A stretch of DNA of 64,000 nucleotides from Gossypium raimondii. Taxonomy: Eukaryota; Streptophyta; Magnoliopsida; Malvales; Malvaceae. Location of the stretch: NCBI RefSeq assembly GCF_025698545.1, contig NC_068571.1, positions 31,777,733-31,841,732 of the forward strand. The letters are read 5' to 3'. A program made the translations under genes and the position numbers. Positions 24,501 through 34,922 of the stretch are shown piece by piece. The notes beneath the pieces are model-generated. The model was not told the origin of the DNA and did no database searches. It was given only the letters and a program-made list of their open reading frames with translations. Positions within the stretch are counted from its first letter, which is position 1; every line of letters begins with the position of its first letter.

Positions 24501-25037
24501 AATAATAAAGTTTGAAGACCCTTCTTATTTACGTTACATATATATATTGTTTTATTTTGGTTTTCCTTGGTAGATTATACTCTGATTAGAACAGTGAATG
24601 AAATGCTGCATTGAAGAAAAAGTACACAGTTGATGCATGGTAAAAGAATAGGAACTAGGAACACTTGTAGATTTAGAAAAAGGAAGGATTGTCCATGTGA
24701 ATAGCTTTGCTTTAGTGAGTGGTTCAGCGAATAATCAATCAGACTGTAAAAAACATATGTATAAATGTTTTGCATTTAATTTGAACTTAGTTCATTGCTG
24801 GTTGGGTGGGCAAATTCCGAGTGAGCTATAGCTTTCACCATGGTCTGGCCCCCCTAAGGAGAAGCGACCCAGAAATTGTCTCGGTTGTGTTATCCCGTGA
24901 TCCAATCTCGATGTCTCTGCCTCCTCCAGCCTTGTGCTGGGAGGGTGGCCATGAATATCCTTTTAAAAAAGCTGGTTATGCTATGCTGCTGGTCCCTATT
25001 GAACAGCTTTATCCACATTATTTGTCCTCTCAATTAA
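24501..25037 (+). other. ARF 3' UTR and flank
   Basis: AT-rich 3' flank. AATAAA occurs at 24504-24509, only three bases after the stop and probably too early to be the main poly(A) signal. The open frame at 24806-25189 has no family motif and runs into a MITE, so it is not taken as a gene. Confidence 0.45.
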
Positions 25038-25186
25038 GGGTGGGTTTGGATGGCGATTGGGTGCAGTGCAGTGCGTTTAGCTTACTTTTTGTCTTACATT
25101 ACACTATCATTACAGTGTCTAATTTTACTGCCACCGCTGTTTTTACACTAACCGCAGCTAAACGTACTGCCCATCCAAACTCAACC
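25038..25186. mobile_element. Tourist-like (PIF/Harbinger-type) MITE, 149 bp
   Basis: Terminal inverted repeats GGGTGGGTTTGGATGG (left) and, as reverse complement of the right end, GGTTGAGTTTGGATGG. TAA flanks both sides (25035-25037 and 25187-25189), matching the 3-bp TWA target duplication of PIF/Harbinger elements. The interior is non-coding with further inverted symmetry. Confidence 0.75.
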
Positions 25187-25189
25187 TAA

Positions 25190-25924
25190 GTTGCAATGGA
25201 TATGGTACTGGTCCTGATTCCTGAAGGGGATTTTTTTTTGTTCTTTTAAAGTATGGGACACAGCAGTGGGTTAGCCAATCGTGGGGCGTCGGCTAATATA
25301 ATAATAAGCTAATCTTGTTATGGCTTTGGTTTCATTCTAGCAATAGCTTTAAATAGGAAAGCACCTTTTGCTTATTACTTGCTGCTCTGCATTAACACTT
25401 AAGTGTAAACCGGCCGACTAAACTTTCTTATTCTATTTGGTAACTGAATAAAGTGAAATGAAATATGAAGTATGATATGATGGTTGCTCACTTAATCTCT
25501 TAATTATGTAATCAGAAATTTGAACCTGTTTATAAGAATGAAGTAAATTTGATGATAAATCATTTATCTCTTTTGAGAATACTCGTAGTAAGAGAATTAA
25601 TCATTATATTTTATAAAGTAAAAGATTTTATTTTTTAACTAAATTAAAATCTTATTAATTCATGATAGTGATAGATGTTTAAGATAAGGGGAAAAAAGAG
25701 TAACTGATGGGGAGATGAATAATGCGCGTGTGGGATAAATGGGATTGGGAAGTGATATTGGTGGCAATGAGGGTGACTCTGTTTGAAAGGGCATTTTCTT
25801 GACCGAGTAAAGTCCAAAACAAGCCCACGTCTGAAAAAGTATAGGACGATTCTACCTTTGGACCCTGTCACTCAAATTGGCATCCTATGAGCCTCCTGCT
25901 ACAATCCTGTGCACCTGTTTAGAG
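25190..25924. other. Gene-free stretch
   Basis: AT-rich DNA between two MITEs. The minus-strand frame at 25644-25871 has no family motif. Nothing else recognised. Confidence 0.4.
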
Positions 25925-26350
25925 GTGTTGAATCGGTTAATCGATTCCAATTATCATTAACTAAATTAATCGATTCTTTTAAATTTTTAACCGTTAATTG
26001 AATCGAAATATTTTTAAAAAAATTAACCGAACCCAACTTTTTCGGTTAATTCGGCCGGTTAACCGAATTAACTAAAATTTATATATATTTTTTATTTTTG
26101 GTTAAAGCAAGTATAAAACATATCAAAAATTAACTGACATAACCGATCGATTAATTTATATTTCCAAAAAATTAACCGAACCAACCGAATACTTATATAT
26201 TATAATATTATTTATTAAATTCAATTAATTCAATTAATCGACCGATTTCAAATTAAATTAACTGTTAATTGAACTTCCAAAAAATTATTAATCGATCCCA
26301 ACCGAAACGAATTAATTCGGTTTTACTTAGAAATTTGGACACCCCTTCCA
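25925..26350. mobile_element. Diverged hAT-type MITE rich in CGGTTAACCGAATT words
   Basis: The left end AGAGGTGTTGAATCGGTT and the reverse complement of the right end AAGGGGTGTCCAAATTTC resemble the common plant AGGGGTGT-type hAT MITE ends. The interior is a palindrome-rich field of CGGTTAA/TTAACCG words. No 8-bp target duplication could be matched, so borders are approximate. Confidence 0.5.
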
Positions 26351-26977
26351 CCCACCCTTTCACACCGCTCAAACTATCTTTCCCACTTTTCTTCCCTTTA
26401 ATGAAAGCCAAACCATGAATAGTTTAATAAAGCTGACGTCACCAGGAAAAGGTGCAATGTAGATTCTTGCTTTTAAGTGCTTTCACTGTTTAACCTTGTC
26501 TTTCTATAGGGATATGGAGTCAAGCTTAGCTACTTTATTGCTTTATGATTAAGGTCAATCCATTCCATTAATTACAGTAGCTTTTACTTTCAACCCATCG
26601 ATTCCTGGGATTGGTACAAGCTTTTTGGTTAGATGATTAACAATCACACATTTCATTCCTATTATACAATGGCAGTATAGTACTCTATATAGTTGGAACC
26701 CATTCTTATTTCGAAACCTGGTATTTGAAGTCTTTTTAACATATGGCTAGCATGAGAAGATCATAGCGAAAGTATATAAGAATGACCGTTGATTAATCTT
26801 TGCTGAGGGGGTTGAAAATAGCGACAACATTGGACTTAAAAGGCTGGCCTCTTTTTCTTACGGGGACCTTCATTGCTCTCTTCTTTGTCTTCCCTTTTTG
26901 TAGGGTACAAAACAAAAAGGAACTAAAAAATAAAGCCCTCCCCTATCCTTACGCATAGAGAGTATAGAAAGAAAATC
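26351..26977 (+). promoter_or_regulatory. Upstream region of the DUF688-type gene
   Basis: About 630 bases before the ATG at 26978 without coding features, presumably holding the promoter. No individual site is strong enough to call. The leader just before the ATG is purine-rich (AGAGAGTATAGAAAGAAAATC). Confidence 0.35.
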
Positions 26978-28133
26978 ATGGGAACTGAGGCAGAGAATGA
27001 GTCAAGCTACACACCAAAGCTACCGCTGTTTTCAGCTCCACAGGCGCACATGCAGTCACCAGAAAGATCAGGGACGTCAACCCCTCCATTACACGTCTCA
27101 GCCTCGGTTCCGTTTCGCTGGGAAGACGAACCTGGAAAGCCTAAACCATGTACCACACTCACCCTTTTCTCTAATCCCAATCACTTGGCTCAAAAGTGCC
27201 TGGAACTGCCTCCCAGGTTACTTCAGGATGCCAAGAGCACCACTGTCTTGGAACCTGCTAGACTTCAGTCTTCTTCTTCATTCAGAATGGGAAGTGAGTG
27301 CTACGGCTCTTTTCGTGTCGGCAGTGTTAGTCCTGAGAGGGTGCAGCTCGGTACCATGGTTCTTAGTAAGAGAGGGACCTACAAAGACAAAGGGTTTCTT
27401 GGTTCTTGGAAGAGAAAGACCTTCAAGGCTAAAAGAGAAGTCGGTGGGGCTGGGAAAAGTTACGTCTTCCCATCTTCTGGTGATAAAGACAGTGAATGCA
27501 GCAGAGAAGAAGAAGAAGAAGAAGAAGAAGAAAGCAATAGTAGCAGTGTTAAGACCACCAGAATTAAAAGGGTTGGTAGCTTTCATAACCTCTTTAATTC
27601 CAAGTCACACTTCTGGGTAAGATTCATCTCTCAGTTTCTTTACAAATTTATAGTCTTTGAGGGGTGCTGCTATGCTACTTTCATGGTTTTCATCACAAAT
27701 ACTGAATGACTCACCACTTGCTTCCTCTAGTCCAAATCCTTCTTACTTGTCAAGATAATTTGCTTAAATTTTATGAAGCAGTTAATTAGGTTGCTCTTGG
27801 ATGTTTAACTAAAGCTTAAATTTGGAAAATCTTGTCTAACCAGGGAAAGAAAAATGCTCCATGGTGATGGTAAGTGGAGATTTCTTGACATAATTAGGTT
27901 TACGGGTATGGTGGCAAGTTTCTTGAAGTAGAATCTAATTAAGCTTTTTGCTATTGACTGACTTCACAATTATGTAATGTGCCACTTCAATTAGCTTTGT
28001 CGGCAATCAAATCAATACCATTGCTAGAAAGTTGTTTGATTTTGGTGTTTGGACACGACAGGCAACCATCTATCAAGGTTTAAAGCTAGCGGTTCCATGG
28101 AATAAAAAGAAGAAGGATGGATTTATGGGCTGA
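26978..28133 (+). CDS. DUF688-type plant protein
   Basis: Two exons, 26978-27616 and 28062-28133, joined in phase 0 across a 445-base GT-AG intron, give 236 residues. Reading through the intron instead gives a 243-residue frame with a hydrophobic tail that is intron. Visible features: an N-terminal VPFRWEDEPGKPKP motif (about residues 45-58), a basic Lys/Arg segment (about 145-160), a run of nine Glu encoded by a GAA repeat, a VGSFHNLFNSKSHFW segment and a C-terminal YQGLKLAVPWNKKKK. The PFxWEDxPGKPK start and the GLKxxVPW tail are what I know from DUF688 proteins. Their molecular function is not established. The acidic and basic tracts suggest a disordered protein. Confidence 0.82.
27505..27533 (+). 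repeat. GAA trinucleotide repeat inside the DUF688-type exon
   Basis: About nine in-frame GAA units encode the Glu run. Length variation would change only the number of Glu residues. Confidence 0.9.
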
Positions 28134-28715
28134 CCCTTTTTTATCTTTAGTTGATCAACTACACTCCAGTTCAGCCGGTTGATATTTTGGTGTGAATGAA
28201 AATGACTAATCAAAAGTAAAATATAGCTAATGCCCCTTACTGTATCGTTTCTTCTCTAGTTGTGGTTGTGGGGCCGTATTCAGCTAAGGTTTTTCCTTTT
28301 TTATCTGCAATCCCAGTCTTGTGCATGTAAGTTACTGCAAAAGGTTTTAGACATTGTTGGACTGGATATATAGCAGTAGTAAATGTAATTATGGCTCAAC
28401 TCTATCCATTGGCCCACGGGAATGCAACACTCTTTCACCATTTTGGCATTTGCTAAATTACTACTATTCTCAGAGTAGGTTGTTCTACTCATCGCCTTAC
28501 TTTTCTTTATACGTTGGAGGCTAACCGACAACAAAAGACCCACTCAAACAGCATCATACGCTCAGAGGATTGTTTGACTGAGGGATAGGGTGGGTGAGCT
28601 GCGTTGAGTTCACCTACTGATTCAGAAACCTGAGCCCACTGGATTTGTAGCCTGATTCATTCAACTTTCACAGGTTTTCATATTGCTTTTCACCATGCTC
28701 CTCCTTCAGCCTTTG
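28134..28715. other. 3' flank of the DUF688-type gene
   Basis: Probably 3' UTR followed by intergenic sequence. No gene, RNA gene or repeat recognised. Confidence 0.4.
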
Positions 28716-29335
28716 TTTGGTAGGGTAAATTTTTTTTTTGGAAAGATGTAAAATACAATAGTTAAAATAAATGGAAAATATAATTTTTTTTCACCTATTG
28801 CTTGGTAAACTAGAAAAAAAAAAACAAAAAATTTTAAAAATACATAATTTTGAACTAACATACACCTAATCTTTCATTTCCTCTCATCTCATCAATCTAA
28901 TTTGAAATAATTAATCTTTATGCATGAGGATGGAAAATGATTATTTTTATATTTTCTTTCCCTTGATTTTAAACACATTCAAAATTTATTTTCTTTTCAC
29001 TTATCCATTTGTCCTTCCATACCTTCAGTTTTCCAACCAATAAGCTAGACTTCACTAGCTAAAGTGGAAGAAAAATTAGAAAGATGAAAATTGAAGAAAT
29101 AGAAAATGGAAAATATAATTTTTTTTTCTATAAATGTGATTTGTAGGAAATATAAAAAGATTTCCATTGCTTGGTGTGCATAATTTTCTATCATATGTGT
29201 CCATAATTTTAAAATAAAATACACCTCTCTCTCATTTTCTCCTCTTATCATTTCAATTTAGAAAAATTGATTTTTATATGAAAAATAATCACCTCTCCTA
29301 TCCACTTTTCCACCCATCCAAGCACACCCAACTTC
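28716..29335. repeat. Two diverged tandem copies of a MITE-like repeat
   Basis: Units at about 28716-29045 and 29080-29335 share an ordered set of words: GGAAAATATAATTTTTTTT, ATTGCTTGGT, ATAATTTT, ATACACCT, CTCATTTCCTCTC/CTCATTTTCTCCTC and ATCAATTT. The first starts with TTTGTTTGGTAGGGTAAA and the second ends with CCATCCAAGCACACCC, typical of small inverted-repeat elements. No target duplication was identified. Confidence 0.5.
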
Positions 29336-29945
29336 CATAATAACCAACAACAAAAATTGGACACTGGAAAATTTTCCAGGGTTCATAGTAACAATGTCTT
29401 CAACACCACCAGCACACTGATAACAGATTGAAGAAACAAGAGGCATGAAGGAAACAAAGCAATCAAACAATGAACTTTTATTCTAGGCAGGCTTAAGCAT
29501 TTGGTTATTCATGCATTCGTGAATCAAAAAGCAAGATACAGATTCAATAATCTGTGACCTTGCTTAAGTTATTAAGATAGAGGATGGACTTAGAATCCAG
29601 AAACTGTTCAATTTATAGACACTGAACAAGCTTCGCTTTTCATTGATGGGTTTATCAAAGAGATATATATTGAGATACTTTGCCTCGTGACGCTTTCACC
29701 CAATATATGTACAACAGCCCACCACATCAATTATGCATCCAAAGTACGCTACTAAGAAATAAACACCTAAAAACAAACAATAGATACAGAAAGGTGAACA
29801 ACTAGATACATACAATATACAGGGCTTAATACGTGTAAAATTAACGGGGGAAATTGTTCATATATGGAAAACAAATTTAGTCAAATTATCTGACCATTCT
29901 TTGTTGCAAACCTAAGCAAGGGGATTAATTGATCTCTCTGATTCT
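29336..29945. other. 3' flank of the minus-strand membrane-anchored protein gene
   Basis: Presumed 3' UTR of the gene ending at 29946 and intergenic DNA. No other feature recognised. Confidence 0.4.
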
Positions 29946-31427
29946 CTAGAAAGGAAACATCCACCCCACAGTCCATCCCAATAGCAAACCAGCACCAACA
30001 AGACTCAGCCCCAATGCAAAAGCAACGACATACTTGGTCAAGTCTGGTCTAGGCAAGCCACGCTTCCCTCGATTACCTTTTCCAGTCTTTTGCCTCTTTC
30101 GCAGTTTCCTACTGTTGTAGGATGTAGGTGGAAGAACTACAGGAAATTGAGGGGAGACTGGCTGCCCATTATCCTTGGTATGGACAAAAAGGGCTTCTAG
30201 CTGCAATATTTGGAACCACTGTTTATAGGCAAAGAGTTGTGAGGCTTGTTTGAAGAAAAGCTTGATGACATGCTCCTTCTCTTTATAGGCTTGTTTTGCT
30301 GCTTTCTCAGCTTCCCTAGCACGGGTTTGTGAGCGACGAAGTGCATCTAACAGCTGAGCTGTGGTAGGATCAGTCTCCGTAACTTCCTCTATAATGTCCT
30401 TTTGGATTGTTCTATCGAATACAGTTGAACAAACAGAGATAAAATCAATGGTTTTTCTTTAATTATTGGTTGGCTAGAGATGCAGAACAATGCACATCTA
30501 AGAAGCCATTTTGGCTAGCTGTTCCTATTTTAGACACTAGTTTAACCTATTCATTCAAAATATTAATCAATGAAATCAATAACACCACTACTTGAAACTA
30601 TTATTAAAAAAATACCTGAATGGTGTGCTGGAAGCACACTGCATCTTTCTTCCAAGAGTTCTTACAGAATCAGGAGAGCCCTGCGCATTGAGGATTGGAC
30701 CAAGCATAGGGCCTGCTTCAGACTTCCGATTACCGCCATAAGAACCGGAAGATGCACACAAGTACCTTCTTACATGCATCTTCTGAGGTGGGGGAAGATC
30801 ACAATTCTCAATGAAATCCAACGACTTCTGTGCAACCAAAGAGGCAAGCTCATCTTTATCTGTTGTGCGCCACCATGGCTCAGCCTTCCCATCCCCAGCC
30901 CAAGGAGACTCTGGATCGTAACAGCAGTCATTGATTTTTTTGGAAACATGGCATTCAACAGATTCCATCTCCAAAAGTTCATAGTTTCGCACAGTCTCAG
31001 TTGAATCAAGAGAACCTCCATTGTTCCTTTTTCTGTCAACACCAGAAGCATCTTGTGCATCATGCGGCTGAACTCTACTTACATTGGAGGGAGACTTTAT
31101 TTCACCTTTCAAACTTTCCACTTCATCCTCCAAGGCATATAACTGCTCATTTTTTAAACCCTTTTGGGGTCCATAGCTAGGCTGCAACTGAAGCCACCAC
31201 CTCATATCAGGCGGTAGATTGGAATAGGAAGGGTTCCTGTTGAGAGCATTGAGATCAACCGCAGGGTGATCACGAGCATCTGCTACACCAGTGGGGCTAG
31301 AATCAGCCTGTTTACAATGAGATGATGATTGGCAGCAAGCTAACTTGGGAGCTCTTTTGGCATCTTCTTGGACAAAGCAACGATTCGCTGTTCTTTGCCA
31401 GACAGCCCTTGCTTCAGCTGCTGCCAT
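29946..31427 (-). CDS. Conserved plant protein with coiled coil and C-terminal membrane anchor
   Basis: Two exons on the minus strand: 31427-30616 and 30411-29946, GT-AG intron, TAG stop, 425 residues. The open frame extends 6 codons further to a GTG at 31445; I chose the ATG at 31427 because MAAAEARAVWQRTANRCFV looks like a true N-terminus with conserved Cys-rich continuation (CFVQEDAKRAPKLACC). The centre is acidic and low in complexity (RWWLQLQPSYG, WWRTTDKDELASLVAQKS). Residues about 290-345 form a likely coiled coil (LDALRRSQTRAREAEKAAKQ). The tail after a basic stretch (RKLRKRQKTGKGNRGKRG) is a single hydrophobic segment (VVAFALGLSLVGAGLLLGW), suggesting a tail-anchored protein. I do not recognise a named family or function. 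Confidence 0.8.
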
Positions 31428-32400
31428 TACACTCCTTGTCGACACATGTAGCTACCAAAAATAATTTGTTACAAATGAGATTATTACTGTAGCTAATTAA
31501 GTAAGATAAACTTCAAATCCTCATTCTTCACTAAATCAGTAAAACTACCAGCCAACCAGACATGGTTAAGACAAATTTTATAAGTTGCCACACCAGTCAA
31601 AACCAAGCAGTAACCATATTGGAAATCGTAGGTTCCAACAATGATTACTTAAGAAATACAATCAGATAATACATGTCCTTACCCCTGTATGAAGTACAAA
31701 AAAGTTCAACCATCATGCATGCTTAGCAAACCTTAAGTTCATTGCCCTCAATCAAAATTTAAAAGAGCATTTTATGTACTTTATGACTTCACCATACACC
31801 ATGCTTCTCAAGCCAGAAATAGAAAATGGAAGTGGCAGATTTGTAAATAAGTCAATACAACAACTTACAAAACACAAGAACCATAAATTTGCAAATGCAG
31901 CCAATACAAACTTGTGATTGAAGGGTTTATTTGAGGCGTAGTACTTAATAAGACTTGAAAACCTAATTTCACCCACTGTCATTCATTTCAAGTAAAGTTC
32001 ATATACTTCCTCAAGATATGACCTTCATTAGATCATCAAATCAGGTAAACAAAAGAAAGCAGTTGAATTCAGGCCAGATTAAAAGATTACAATCTAAATC
32101 GTATTCACTAATAAACTCGATGTATAGAAAATGAGTCATTGAACAACGAGATATTCAGAGAAGTGTACATAGAAAAGGCAATGAAACGGTGTATGCAACA
32201 AGGTCAACTAATCTAACATAATTCAACAAATTAAACATACCCAATGATAAAGAGAGAGAGAAGAGAAGAGAAAATAGAATAAGGAGAAAGAGCACAAACC
32301 CAGAAAGGATTGAAAGGAGATGGGCAAGTGGTAATTGCATAGATGATAGATCTAATTCTAATCTAACACATAATACAAGCAGAATTACAAGAAATCGTTT
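31428..32400 (-). other. Probable 5' leader with intron of the membrane-anchored protein gene
   Basis: A TTGGTAG acceptor lies 10-15 bases before the ATG. A pyrimidine-rich stretch (TTCTCTTCTCTCTCTC on the minus strand) followed by TTGG/GTATG lies near 32240-32290, so a 5' UTR exon spliced over about 0.8 kb is likely. It is inferred from splice motifs only. Confidence 0.4.
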
Positions 32401-32479
32401 TAAATGTCAATGGATAAGAGCAGAAGAATGAGACTAATGTCCAAAACTTTATTTATTTATTTATATTAGTTCTTGTGTC

Positions 32480-33626
32480 AGCCTTTCTTTGGATTTCAGT
32501 TTCTATAAAAATCTTCTTATAAAACAAGAAAATTTGAAAGGCAACGACAGCGTTTCAACCTCAGACATTGATTATCATTTCATGGAGCTTGACCCAAGTT
32601 TTTGTAGCCTACTTTAACGATTATATGAAAGCGCTTTTGGGGCTATTGGTCGATTACACGTGGCGAATGACTGGGAGATCAAATGGTCGGTGGAGGGTGA
32701 TATCATGTCACGATCAAATTGGAAGATTGGAGGTTTGAAAATTTTGTATTAATATGTTAGATTTATTAAAAGAAATTTAATTATCGATGATTTTTTTTTT
32801 GTTATTAATCAATGACTTGGGAAAACTTCTCCCACTCCCATGAAGAAAAAGTCTAAAACCATAAATTTTAAATATATTTTAAATTACCTCATTAAATTAT
32901 CTTCAAATACAAAAGGTTATGTCTCTAATTAAATTGGTGACCCGATCAATAAAAAACTTAAATAATAGTATAGATATATAGCGACTTGAAAAATATTTTT
33001 AATGTCAAAATTAAATAAAATTAAATTATTTAATTAATTTATAATTTTATAAATTTTTAAAAGATAAACTATAATTTTAATTTTCTTTTCCGGCCACCAC
33101 TCATACATATAGTGAAAACTTGTATACCTAAAAAAATCAGCTACAATTGCAATAATAGCAATAATGGTTTAGGTATGAAGGGCAGGGGAAAGCATTAAAA
33201 ATCCTGGGGGTGCCCATTGGTTTTGTCATATTTTGCTATTTCATTTAATCATTACCCTTCTCTTTCCTTCGTGTTATCAGTTTTTGTGTCTACCTACCAA
33301 GTAGCTAATTTAAGTTCTGACACTTGTTTACTTATACCATCATTTTTTTTCTCATAATATTCTATATATATTTTTACTTTTCAGAATTTAATTTGTTTTA
33401 TTTTCAAATTTATAAATCCAACTCTAATTATTAATATCATTAAATTTGTTGGAGTGACATTTTAATTTTTTAAATATTCACATAACAAAATTTATGTCAG
33501 GAAGTTAAAATATAAAGATTATGTCTTAATTTTACACATAATATAGAAACTAAATTTGAAACTTGACTATTGTTATATAATCTATAGGAAAAACATGACA
33601 TCATGTCATTTTACCACGTTCATAGT
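32480..33626. other. Gene-free AT-rich stretch
   Basis: Holds the presumed promoter of the minus-strand gene on its left side, then AT-rich DNA to the hAT border. Nothing else recognised. Confidence 0.4.
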
Positions 33627-34362
33627 CAGTGACGGAGCCAAGATGTTAATCTTGGGGGGACCAAGTTAAAATTAGACGTGCTATGTAAAAATCAATTTAA
33701 ACATATAAAAAATCGATTCAAAAGAAGCAGTATTCTAACAATTAAAAAGAAATAATATATCATTACTTAAAATTGTGCACGAAGTTCTTTCAAGGAAATA
33801 AAACTACTAAATATAGAGTCTGAATCAAAAGTTTCAGCAATCTCTCTCTCAATATAAACAACAAGATTATCTGTAAGAAACTCATCCTCCATTTTGTTGC
33901 AAAGCCTTGTTTTGACAATTTTCATCGCCGAAAATGTTCTTTCTGTAGTTGCAGTTGAAACGGGAAGAGTCGACAGAAGATAAATTAATCTATCAATAAG
34001 AAAATATACCTTTGACATCTGTGTCTCTGCTAATCCTTGACAACGATCAGAGATTGTGGACAGATTTTGCAACTTCGGATGATTTGGAATGTTTTACTTA
34101 TAATGTTGCAGCTGATACTCCAAGATTACTTTCTCTTGCTCAATAAAATCAAGAGGGTAATATTTTTCCACAATACAACAAATATCAGTCATATTTAATT
34201 ATTTATAAGCATCATTAGGATCCAAAGCGGAGCTAAGGGTAAGAAGATCAATTGCCCGTTTATTAAATCTACTATTTAGCTTAAAAGTTGAGATTCTATA
34301 GCAGCATTGAATAATCTCAACCCGATAATGGTGCTTCATATTGAAATCAACATGTTGGTGAC
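33627..34362 (-). pseudogene. hAT transposase, C-terminal piece with 3' terminal repeat
   Basis: The outer edge CAGTGACGGAGCCAAGA at 33627 fits the usual plant hAT terminal repeat (CAGTGGCGGAGCCA). Inward on the minus strand lies the C-terminal dimerisation domain (33767-34072), with LPVSTATTERTFSAMKIVKTRL as its signature and the end LKELRAQF before TAA. Between 34073 and 34362 the frame continues into the catalytic region but has in-frame stops (after QLQHYK and after NDAYK). The piece ends at an LTR insertion; the matching upstream part resumes at 48445. Confidence 0.85.
34358..34362. repeat. Target duplication, left copy, of the LTR inside hAT
   Basis: GTGAC here and GTGAT at 48445-48449 flank the LTR block. 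They differ by one C-to-T change and fit the 5-bp duplication of Ty3/gypsy integration. Confidence 0.65.
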
Positions 34363-34922
34363 TATAACACCTCTAACCCATATCCATCACCCGAACAGGG
34401 TTACGGAGTATTATTGGAGTTTACAGATCGAGTACAAACATTTTATATCATTTCTCATTCATATTAGAAATCAATCATAATCAATTATATTGTTCCTTAT
34501 ATGAGCCCTCAAGACCCAAAATATGCATTAGAAACAAGTAGGGACTAAATCGGGTACTTAGTAAATTTTTCACAAAACTTCAAAAAAAAAATTTCCTAGG
34601 TGCAGGGGACATACGCTCGTGTGACCAGGCCGTGTGGCTCACACAGCCAAGAGACATGCCCATGTCTCAAGCCGTGTGGGTATTCAAAATAGGGACACAC
34701 GGCTGTGTCCTAGCCCGTGTCTATACCCGTGTAACTCTCTAACTTAAGTCACACGGCCAAGCCACACGTCCGTGTGCTAGGCCGTGTGAATATAATAATT
34801 TTCATTAAATAGGTGCAAGGGTCACACAGCCAAGCCACACGCTCGTGTGCCAGGCCATATGATCAATTTTGAGCATTCTGTTTTGAAAATTTTAAGATGC
34901 AGGGGACACACGACCAAAACAC
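34363..34922 (-). mobile_element. Left piece of an older gypsy LTR inserted in hAT
   Basis: It begins TATAACACCTCTAACCC, the same end as the LTR at 42818, and runs through a CACACGGC-type array. It stops at 34922, where a second LTR copy restarts at AGGGTTACGGAGC. Its other part is 45887-48444. Together they make one LTR of about 3.1 kb with no coding region of its own, that is, a probable solo LTR. Confidence 0.7.

Noticed and set aside
24806-25189. 127-codon frame downstream of the ARF gene
   Set aside because: It ends inside a MITE and has no motif; probably chance coding in 3' flank.
27278-27586. Minus-strand frame with a phenylalanine run opposite the DUF688-type exon
   Set aside because: It is the antisense of the GAA/Glu repeat and the exon; the plus-strand gene explains it.
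26997-27620. 207-codon plus-strand frame overlapping the DUF688-type gene
   Set aside because: Out-of-frame shadow with a poly-Lys run from the GAA repeat; it lacks the conserved motifs found in the chosen frame.
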